From Odontocerum albicorne (lineage: Eukaryota > Arthropoda > Insecta > Trichoptera > Odontoceridae), in the NCBI GenBank assembly GCA_949825065.1, contig OX463847.1, forward strand, positions 35,535,789 through 35,599,788: a DNA stretch of 64,000 nucleotides, read 5' to 3'. The notes below the pieces were generated by a model. It worked only from the letters and a program-made list of their open reading frames with translations. It did not search any database and was not told the DNA's origin. Of the stretch, positions 56,036 through 64,000 are shown one piece after another. Position numbers and translations under genes: made by a program. Every line of letters begins with the position of its first letter. Positions within the stretch are counted from its first letter, which is position 1.

Positions 56036-57289
56036 ACACATCGATCAATAAGTCGAGGGACTAACTACTAAAACAACATTTGTTTGCACAAATTCTTCTT
56101 TATTCATCAACATAGTCTCCTTCAAGAGTGATCATTCATTCCAACGCTTTCCTAACTTTTCTATGCCAGCCGTGTAGAACGATTTATCTTTGGTTTGAAG
56201 TAGGCGTTAGTTTCAGCAATCACATCTTCATTGGAGCCAAATCTCTTTCCCTGGAGCATCTTTTTAAGGTTTGTGAACAGCCATTAGTTGCTGGGGGCCA
56301 AATCTGGAGAATATGGTGGGTGAGGAAGCAATTCGAAGTTTAACTCATGCAATTTGGCCATCGTTACCATCGACTTGTGACACGGTGCATTGTCCTGATG
56401 AAAGAGAACTTTTTTCTACTTCATATGGGGCGGTTTTTTTGCAATTTCTGCCTTCAAACGCTCCAATAACACTATGTAATATTTGCTATTGATGGTTTTT
56501 CCCTTTTCAAGGTGATACGGAGGCCATAACCTTCCCGGCCGACTGTCGAGTTTTTGGTCGCTTCGGACGACTTTCACCGGCTGCTCTCCACTCAGCTGAC
56601 TGCCGATTAGATTCCGGAGTATAGTGGATCCAAGTTTCATCCATTCACATACCGACGCAAAAATATCCTGTTTATTTCGCATAAACAGTGCCAAACAGCG
56701 CTCTGAATCATCGATGCGTTGTTGTTTCTATTCCATTGTGAGCAAACGTGGCACCCATTTTGAAAAAAGCTTTTTCATGACCAAATATTCATGCAAAATA
56801 GTGTAAACACTACCAAATGATATCTTCAGGATGTCAGCTATCTCACGCAACTTTACTTTGCGATTTTCCATCACGATTTTGAAGGTTTTTTTATGTTTTC
56901 TGGTGTAACAGCCTCATTTGGACGACCAGAGCGTTCAGCATCATTTGTGTCTGTACGACCGCGTTTGAAATCAGCATACCACCGACAAATGGTTGTTTTC
57001 GACAGAGCAGAGCCCGGATAACACTTTTCAAGCCATCGCTGAGTTTGAACGGTATTTTTTCCCATTAAAAAGCAATGTTTTATCAACACACGAAATTCGG
57101 TTTTTTCCATTGTTTTGAAAATAGCAAAAGTAGCGTCACTAAAATCACTGTAACTCAATGACACAATGTCGGAATGTCATGAAAGTTTGACACGTAACTT
57201 CTAAAGGTTGGTACTAACAGAGAATGGTATGGATTTGTTATTAGAGGCGCCATCTGTTGGTTAGTCCCGGGAATTGTTGATTGATGTTT
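56036..57289 (-). mobile_element. mariner family B, copy B2
   Basis: ACACATCGATCAATAAGTCG on the left, decayed inverse at 57289, TA on both sides; 1254 bp. It lies just after the piggyBac C terminus. Confidence 0.9.
56100..57110 (-). pseudogene. mariner transposase pseudogene (B2)
   Basis: [20 protein letters not shown] starts at 57110; [19 protein letters not shown], a damaged first-D motif, [14 protein letters not shown] and [12 protein letters not shown] segments follow. Frameshifts near 56880 and 56620 and a deletion near 56515 disrupt it. Confidence 0.85.
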
Positions 57290-57879
57290 TATAATACTTA
57301 AACAAATTGTGTACAAATTTTTGTTCAAAAACACTGTGTATCTGTAAAAGCTAATCTTCTCATCTTTGACCACCTTCTGCCGGCCAGGCGAGTACAGGGT
57401 ACGCATTGAAAACAATGAGCAAATAGTTTTACATCTTTGGACCCAAACAGCCCCCATAAAAGGGTGGTTATAGAAACATTGCTACAAACATATTTTAAAG
57501 TTTTGAGTAATAAAAGCCACACATTTCATAAAATTACTTAATAAACAATAGAAGAAATGTGAAACTCATAATTTAATCCAGTTTAGTAATTATCTTGTTT
57601 TCAAAAAACTGAAATAAACAACTTGTCGAAAAGGCATCCCAAATAAACATCATCAGGTCACTATTGGACACAAACAGTTGGTCTCAAATAAATAAGCATA
57701 ATATTTAGTTTTTATTTAAAAAAAATGATTCCATTTCCTGATCAAATATTTTTATATATTTTTTTAGCCCCAGAGTAGTATACTAGTAATGAGTAAATCC
57801 AATAGAAGTGCAAATTGTTAAAGGACAAATTTTAGAAAATAATATTTTATGACTACAAACTCGTAATTTTTGATTATTA

Positions 57880-58140
57880 TTACCAACTTTTGTACCAGCA
57901 GCATTCAGTTCATCTTCATTCCTTTCGGCACTGTCACTCGTCTCGTCTCTGTCACTTTTCATATTATTGTCTGAACTATTGCTGTAACTCTATTCAAAAA
58001 CTAAGTCATCTTCGATACCATCCAACGCTCTAATTACACCACATTTCTTAAAAGATTTTATAATTGTCTTTTCTTTTACAGATTCCCATGAATTTTTCAT
58101 CCCTCCGTATTTGTTTAGCGCGCTAAATGAACAGTCAAAT
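57880..58140 (-). pseudogene. pogo/Tigger transposase C-terminal fragment
   Basis: The minus strand reads NSWESVKEKTIIKSFKKCGV, IRALDGIEDDLVFE, a stop, then a serine- and acid-rich tail. W..V...TI..SFKKCGI...LDG.EDD is the typical end of pogo/Tigger DDE transposases. Confidence 0.65.
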
Positions 58141-58499
58141 TAATATGGAGAAATTAAATATGTATAGAAAAAATATGAAATATAGTATCTAAAGTAAAGA
58201 CAAGTTAATAAAAAATAAATATAGAGGTATTAAAAATAAATACATGCATAGGTTTAAAAAGTATATAATATTTATTTTAGAAGTTTAAATTATTTCTGCA
58301 GGGATATGACCTACCTTCAGATGGGCCCTAATTTTAAGTAGATTTTCTAAGTAAAAAGTTATGTCTTATGATCCAAAAATATATTACATAAATACTAATT
58401 TTGGTTATAATTATTAACTAAAAAAAACCTGTATAAAAATACTCAGATTTGCATCCTCTAAGGCTTATTCTAGAAGGCTACATTGAATAGATGATGGTC

Positions 58500-58830
58500 A
58501 GTTACTAAAAGACATACTCGATGTTTAAATATACAGAAAAAAAGATGCCATGGTGGACACCACCTACGTTATAATGATGTCTGTACAAGAGACATGAATA
58601 CTTGTAATGTGGGTAGCCAAGGACAGAAATCTGTGGCACCAAGTGCTTCATCGAGACAAGGAGGCGTGTTATGAAAATTGACTTCAAATTCAAGCAAGAA
58701 AAGAAAAGCGTGGAATACTTCCAGACCAGAACTCAGCCACACCAACAACATTACAGGACAGGTCTGATGTTGCTGGTGTGGCCATATCTGTGAATCAAGA
58801 ATTGGCCCTTAAGTTCCCTTCAATAAGAAT
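58500..58830 (+). mobile_element. LINE C-terminal remnant
   Basis: Plus strand with shifts: HHLRYNDVCTRDMNTCNVGS, VAKDRNLWHQVLHRDKEACY, QARKEKR. This matches GRP.LRYKDVLKR.L...NI....W...A.DR..WR..... in a widespread animal LINE. Confidence 0.6.
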
Positions 58831-58929
58831 TGAATATTAGTCACTCATATCCATAGTTTTTTAAGACGGTTTTCCAAGAAAACTAGGAGAGTCAGAGATA
58901 CATTGCATAGCCCTCTCACCTGGTCCCAT

Positions 58930-59260
58930 CTTGGATCAAATTGTTCACAATACTCTATTATACAGGTAACCTGCCTTCAAACAGTTTTGATACAGAGGAC
59001 CAGATGTTCCATAGTAAATTAATTGAATTAATAATAAATGGTACACTGAGTTTGTCTGAGCATGAACTATCTTATGGATCCAAACTGATAATATATGATG
59101 CTGATAAATTTTGCCACATAACTCAGCTATTCCGAGTTTCACTAGCTGAGGTGAGGCTCACTTAAAGAGTGAAATTCAAATTTTTTCTTATGGTATTTAA
59201 AGCTTTAAATGGTTCAATGATGTACCGCATGTCAGAATTGTGTGTTAAGAATGTACCTAA
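58930..59260 (+). mobile_element. LINE reverse transcriptase tail remnant
   Basis: Near 59165-59250 the plus strand reads VKFKFFLMVFKALNGSMMY, then MSELCV, like the KLLLLVFKALNGLAPSYLSELL end of CR1/L2-type elements. The part before 59160 is unclear. Confidence 0.4.
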
Positions 59261-59319
59261 CAGGATTGATAGTTTATAAAGAATATGTGACAATGAATTA
59301 AACCTGTTATTTTTCCGTT

Positions 59320-59410
59320 TCACTATTTTTTAAGAATTTTAAATATAGACAATTTTTTTAGCACTGCTGTGATTTTACAAGAAATTATTCACAACCAGTT
59401 AATGTGTTAA
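59320..59410 (+). repeat. dispersed repeat R2, copy 2
   Basis: Matches 11970-12060 in AGAATTTTAAATATA, GCTGTGATTTT and AGAAATTATTCA. Confidence 0.45.
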
Positions 59411-59737
59411 GATGATGATACGTTCTGAGAAATTGGAGGGACTTCAGTCTGCAAGTAGTTGAGTGAAATAAAAATGTCGCTAAAGGTTACAACTTTAACA
59501 TAGTGGAAATTCATAAGTCTAAATTTTATATCATTTAGGTGACCCTTTCTCCTCTTTAACATTACCACAAAAATCCAAGGATTCTTGTATATTAATACAA
59601 CGAATTTTAATATCATTCAAAAGTACAAGAACACTTGATACCTTGAATTTTATACAAGTAGTAATATGTAAGGCTTTCGTTATGTTTAAGAAATTGTATT
59701 TCTAAATCTTAAAAAAGTAGTGACATATATACTTATA

Positions 59738-61024
59738 TTAGGTCCTTACATATGAAATTGGCGTTTTGTTTGGGAGGAACATAAAGTTGATTTTTTTTTA
59801 ATATAATATATTTATTTAATCAAAGTATGTACCATTGCTATCTATGCACTTTTGCCATGTCATAGGTAGTTCATCGATCCCTTTACTAAAAAAACCATTC
59901 GGACGGGAATCAATAAAATCTTTGAAGTCGGTTTGGACTGCCCCATCGGAGTTGAATTTTTTCCCTTGCAAGAAGTTATCCAAATTTCGAAAAAAATAGT
60001 AATCTGTTGGGGCAAGGTCCGGAGAGTACGGTGGATGTCTAAGACATTCCAATTGAAGCTCTTCTAATTTGGTAGCCGTCTGTTGTGCAGTGTGTGGTCT
60101 AGCGTTATCATGAAGCAGCAGTGGCCTAGAGCGATTAACCAGCCTCGGTTGTTTAGCAGCTAGCTTTTCCATCATGGTTTGCAGTTGCTGACAATAAACA
60201 TCTGCCGTAATCGTCTGGCCAGATTTAAGAAAGCTGTAGTGAACGACACCAGCACTAGTCCACCAAACGCTCACAAGTAACTTTTTTGGAGTCAATTTTC
60301 GCTTGGGGCATGGTTTGGCTGGTTCGGCAGGGTTCAGCCATTGCGATGAGCGCTTCCGATTATCATACAGGATCCACTTTTCATCACAGGTAATGATTCG
60401 ATTCAAAATCCCTTCATTATTGTGCCGGTTGAGTAATGCAACGCAGCAGTCAACGCGCGTTTGTTGATTTGCTTCACTCAATTCGTGAGGTACCCACCTT
60501 TCAAGCTTTTTCACCTTCCCAATTTGCTTCAAGTGGATTAAAACAGTTTTATCACTAACACCGCAGCCTGCAGCTAACTCGGACGTGGTTTGCGATGGAT
60601 CCGCTTCCACAATAGCCTTCAATTCTTCATTATCAACTTTGGTCTCCGGCCGTCCACGGGGCTTATTCTGCAGGTCGAAATTTCCAGAACGAAAACGTTG
60701 GAACCAAAAACGCACTGTGTTTTCTTTTGCGGTACCGTCGCCATACACATCATGAATCCTTCGAGCCGTTTCTGCAGCACTGGTGCCACGGTGGAACTCG
60801 TACTCGTAAATAACGCGATATTTCAAGTTTTCCATTTTGTAAACTGAGTGACGCAAAGAAAAAAAACAATTGAGGAAAAAACAAATGAATTATAATTTTC
60901 GAAACACAAATACTTGAGTAAATAGCTGTATAAATTTGAATTTGGAATTCCTAACCAAAGAGAAGATATTTGAGATCAAAGTTGCCAGTACGGCAAAACG
61001 CCAATTTCATATGTAAGGACCTAA
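59738..61024 (-). mobile_element. intact mariner (family F) inside a LINE
   Basis: Terminal repeats TTAGGTCCTTACATATGAAA are perfectly inverted over about 30 bp and flanked by TA at 59736 and 61025; 1287 bp. It interrupts the LINE described at 61027-61930. Confidence 0.95.
59816..60835 (-). CDS. mariner transposase, complete (family F)
   Basis: About 339 residues from MENLKYRVIYEYEFHRGTSA at 60835 (seven more if the start at 60856 is used). First HTH, FWFQRFRSGNFDL, RGRPETKVD linker, second HTH (LAAGCGVSDKTVLIHLKQIG), WVPHELSE, IITCDEKWILYDN (first D; cysteine replaces the usual glycine), [13 protein letters not shown] (second D), YSPDLAPTDYYFF (third D). D,D34D spacing is kept and there is no stop or frameshift. 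Likely recent and perhaps still active. Confidence 0.94.
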   Translation of the reverse strand: MENLKYRVIYEYEFHRGTSAAETARRIHDVYGDGTAKENTVRFWFQRFRSGNFDLQNKPRGRPETKVDNEELKAIVEADPSQTTSELAAGCGVSDKTVLIHLKQIGKVKKLERWVPHELSEANQQTRVDCCVALLNRHNNEGILNRIITCDEKWILYDNRKRSSQWLNPAEPAKPCPKRKLTPKKLLVSVWWTSAGVVHYSFLKSGQTITADVYCQQLQTMMEKLAAKQPRLVNRSRPLLLHDNARPHTAQQTATKLEELQLECLRHPPYSPDLAPTDYYFFRNLDNFLQGKKFNSDGAVQTDFKDFIDSRPNGFFSKGIDELPMTWQKCIDSNGTYFD

Positions 61025-61026
61025 TA

Positions 61027-61930
61027 TTAAAATTATCTAAATTGTTGCAAAACTCATTTCCAAGTCTTTGCATATGAATTATAGAGGAGTTGATTTTATA
61101 ATTAGTATAGCAAATTTCGGTATAAAAGGGATTGAGCTGTCTTGTGGATCTAGTGGGAATATGAAATGAAATGCTTGCGAGTAAGTGAGGTGCATCAATC
61201 ACTGAGTGAATAATTTTGTCACACAGCTTCAAGAGTTTCATTGCATTTAATAAGTTGGGATAATTTCTTTGTTCTTGTGGTATGCCAAGTTTAAAATTTA
61301 TGAATCTTAGAAATCTGTTTTGTACACGTTCTAAAGTTTGTGCATGGGCGGCGTAATGAGAAGACCATATTGATGAGTTGTAGTCAAGGCGGCTACGTAC
61401 CAAAGAGCAGTACAGCAGTTTTAATGTTCGAAAATCCGAGAAATGTTGGGCAGTTCTTAGTACAAATCCCAAGATTTTTTAACTCTCCCGAGCGATTTTG
61501 TTCACATGTTCTATAAATGAAAGTTTTTCATCAAATATAATTCCTAAGTCCCTTATAGAAGCTACACGTTTTAATATATATTGATTTAGCGAATACTCTT
61601 GATTATTGGATTTTTATTTCTATAAAAACTAATGGACTCACATTTACTCAGGTTTAAGTGCAGTTTATTGGTGGTACACTATTGTTGTAATTTATTTAAA
61701 TTTTCTTGTAATTTAAGGCAATCAGCAGTATTATTTATGACTTTGAACATTTTTAAATCATCAGCAAAAAGTAAAATCTCTACATAGTTTATCATTAACG
61801 AATAAGAGAAATAATATTGGTCCTAGATGCGATCCTTGGGGAACACCGCTTGTAGCTGTGAAGGGATATGAAAGACAACCATTGATTTTGAGTCACATTC
61901 CATGTAATTTTAGCACTGCTATTGAGAACT
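61027..61930 (-). pseudogene. Jockey-like LINE reverse transcriptase remnant
   Basis: Minus strand: SGVPQGSHLGPILFLLFVND near 61850-61800, INYVEILLFADDLKMFKVIN near 61790-61735 (catalytic FADD), a KCESISFYRN segment, then after stops the open frame 61472 to about 61027 with GFVLRTAQHFSD, LLYCSLVRSRLDYNSSIWS and LERVQNRFLRFI. Several stops and a shift at about 61475. The 3' end continues beyond the mariner, below 59735. The 5' region is missing. Confidence 0.8.
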
Positions 61931-61934
61931 GTGA

Positions 61935-62630
61935 CCTAAATTGTAGATAAGTAAAGAATGTATTGTAAATAAAAGAGCTAAAGTTTCAAAGCACAGAAGC
62001 ACTTTATATTAAGGGAACATAGAGAAGAGATTCCTTATACTTATAAATTTGAGTGCTCATAAAAGAACAGGAGTTCTTACAAGTATAACAAAACTAAAAT
62101 ATGTATAACAAAACTAAACTACTAAATTGCTTATTCCAATATAACAGTGTTTGATAAAACAAATTACAATGTCTTTAAACCTCCACAATGTTAATGCCTT
62201 AACAATAAATACTATATAAACTACTGAATGTAACAAAACATTTAACTCTTTCGGATTATCCACAATGATAAAGAGTAATAATTTAAAAGAGCTTCATCAA
62301 TACAAATTAAAATAAAATATATTTTGAAAACAATGTGTGCTAAAAAAATTAAATACCACAGAAAATGTAAACACTTTTATAACATGACATATGTCAATGT
62401 AAATATTTTTTTATACAGTGATTTGGGAAATAAAACAGTTTATGATTTATGCTAATTGAACTCATAATAGACTTGAGAAAAACATATCTTTTAACGTATA
62501 AGTTCAATTCTTTTAAACCAAATTCAGTATCAAATTTATTTGAGATTTTTTTTCTATTCGCACTGGTAGATCATTGATGACCGCCTATAAACAGTATTCA
62601 GTAGAACTTTTAGAAGCTGGCATTACAGGC
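61935..62630. other. AT-rich stretch with one dispersed repeat
   Basis: At 62147-62215 ACAGTGTTTGATAAAACAAA and the following ATTACAATGTCTTTAAACC match (inverted) the outer flank and arm of the palindrome at 10570-10640. Otherwise nothing recognised. Confidence 0.5.
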
Positions 62631-62639
62631 TTAATAGAT

Positions 62640-63700
62640 GTTCTCCAAAATGTTATTTTACAACCTAAAAGATCAATGTTTACCATGCTTTTCACTTTCT
62701 TTTAAAAAAATTATCATTCAAATGCCGATCTTTATTTTCTATACACGTCTAAAGCCTCATCCTGAAATTCCACATTACTCTCCTGGTCATTTTTGGTGGC
62801 ATTTCCTCGATTTTGTGTCAGATAACAGCTTTCAGTTTGTCAATTGTCTTCGGCCTATGTTTGTAAATTTCAGTATTCAGGTGCCCCCAGAGAAAAAAAG
62901 TCACAAACAGCAAAAAATCAGGTAAAAGTGTTGGCAACAGGATGAAACCTCACAGTAAAATGAGGCACCCTAGAAACATTTCTCTTAAGATTTCCACGAA
63001 TTCTCTCACTATCTGAACGGTGGCACCACCCTGTTAGAACAATAGGGCCCATTTCCAAGCTCGTTGAGTTTTGGTTATAGGAAGTTACGTAACATCTCTA
63101 CGATCAGAAATTATTATAACTGTTTGTTTGCTTTTCCTCCTTAAAAAAATTAGGAGCCTAGCACTCCAAAAACCGCAATAGCGCACCAAACAGTAACATG
63201 TTGGCTATGGAGAAGTTGCTTATGGAGGCGTTGAGGATTGTTTTCTGTCCACTACTGACAATTCTGCTTGTGAACGCAGCCTGGCTAATGAAAGTGAGCT
63301 TCATCACTTGACAGCACAACAGTGTTCACTGGAACATTTTGAAGGATAGTCTGACAAGATGCACTGTGGTTGACCCAGTCGCATCCATTAAGATCTTGTA
63401 CAAATATAATTTAGTATGGATGAAACTGAAGGTATGTGTAAAATTCTCCTCACACTCCGATCAGACATTCTCATAGCAGCAGCACGCTTACGGGCTGAAC
63501 ATCGTAGAGATCTGGAACCAGCTTATCTCACTGCTTGGAGATTTTGTATAGTTCGAATGCTGCTAGGCTTACCAGGTGGTTATTTTTTAAAGCCGAACCT
63601 GTGACTCTGAAATTTGCAACAAACAACAGGTCTTCTTGTCAAGAACTGTAGCATTTCGACCTAGCCTGAAATGCGTAAGAAATAATCGCTGCATTGCCAT
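62640..63700 (-). pseudogene. Tc1/mariner-superfamily transposase pseudogene
   Basis: Minus strand with many breaks: KPPGKPSSIRTIQNLQAVR, SLRCSARKRAAAMRMSDRSV, RRILH near 63600-63440; SSDEAHFH, GCVHKQNCQ, LHSQHVTVWCAIAVFGVLG near 63330-63140; ATVQIVRELVEILREM; FFLWGHLNTEIYKHRPKTI and PPKMTRRVMWNF ending near 62700. The order matches the insect DDE transposase type with SARR.A..L.LSDRSVRRIL, DEAHF and FFLWG.L. The second aspartate region is decayed. Confidence 0.7.
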
Positions 63701-63704
63701 TCCA

Positions 63705-64000
63705 TTTTTAAAACATGCCAATGACGGAGCGAGTCTAACATTAGTTAGTAACTGGTTTCAGTCTCACTGCATGGACAATTAAGGATAATATAAAAAAAGA
63801 AGAGAAGTGAATGGAAAAAGCCAATAAACAATCTCTATTTAAGTGTAGCTCAAGTCCATGATCGGAAAGACATTGAATATTTTAGGCGAGATAAGAGAAG
63901 GTGACAATATGTGAATTTGTTGTCCATTTCTCAAATTCACCCAGTTAAACTTGTTCTGATATGGAGCGCTAAAAAATAAATCTCGGACAAACATTTTGAA
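63705..64000. other. window end, unassigned
   Basis: No feature recognised. Confidence 0.4.

Larger units (their letters stand above)
53972..58384 (-). mobile_element. pogo-like element carrying nested insertions
   Basis: CCATATTTTTCGGATGATAA at 53972, beside TA, and an inverted ATATATTTTTGGATCATAAG ending at 58384, beside TA, look like pogo/Tigger terminal repeats. A pogo transposase C terminus on the minus strand lies at 57880-58140. A piggyBac (from 54027) and a mariner (56036-57289) lie inside. That the two ends belong to one element is an inference. Confidence 0.5.

Noticed and set aside
59738..61024. Inverted 30-bp blocks read first as a twin-primed LINE 3' end
   Set aside because: They are exactly the TA-flanked terminal repeats of mariner F at the canonical length.
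61454..61472. LINE start codon at 61472 as a gene start
   Set aside because: Reverse transcriptase motifs continue upstream in another frame; the ATG is internal to a broken polyprotein.

Overview
The window is nuclear DNA from an insect. It is AT-rich, its genes are split by introns with GT/AG junctions, and it is full of Tc1/mariner, piggyBac, LINE, SINE and Penelope-like remnants. The order cannot be fixed from sequence alone. I see no prokaryotic operon, CRISPR array, rRNA or functional tRNA.

Three conserved protein-coding genes can be assembled exon by exon with consistent reading phase. (1) mRpS18A, a mitochondrial small-subunit ribosomal protein, minus strand, three coding exons between 7638 and 3861, complete at 175 residues. 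(2) THOC5, a subunit of the THO/TREX mRNA export complex, plus strand, five coding exons from 9672 to 17954, complete at 697 residues. (3) SLMAP, a tail-anchored FHA and coiled-coil protein of the STRIPAK complex, minus strand, eleven exons from 51605 down to 30043 giving 884 residues; its first coding exon was not found. mRpS18A and THOC5 are divergent, about 2 kb apart, and short repeats sharing one core lie next to both start codons. THOC5 and SLMAP converge on a 12 kb AT-rich gap with no conserved gene, although two weak minus-strand exon candidates lie in it.

Layout: 1-3.8 kb piggyBac remnant and a head-to-head mariner; 3.9-7.6 kb mRpS18A, whose introns carry a TTAA MITE, a truncated mariner and a Penelope-like foldback; 7.9-9.2 kb LINE reverse transcriptase remnant; 9.7-18 kb THOC5, with a near-perfect palindrome, a SINE, a deleted mariner, a Penelope endonuclease relic and a 56-bp tandem array in its introns; 18-30 kb gap with a second deleted mariner and a 237-bp palindrome; 30-51.6 kb SLMAP, with mariners, sense-oriented tRNA-derived SINEs, LINE tails and a 59-bp tandem array in its introns; 51.6-64 kb a Harbinger-like MITE, a pogo/piggyBac/mariner nest, a full-length mariner inside a LINE, and a broken Tc1-like transposase.

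At least eight distinguishable mariner-type families are present. Two copies, at 42549-43836 and 59738-61024, keep complete terminal repeats and an open transposase with its DDD residues. No new multi-gene system is evident. The most notable items are the near-perfect palindromes, the Penelope-like terminal repeats with hammerhead-like cores, the deletion-derived mariner family, the shared promoter repeat, an in-phase extra exon in mRpS18A, and a 35-residue in-register duplication in SLMAP.
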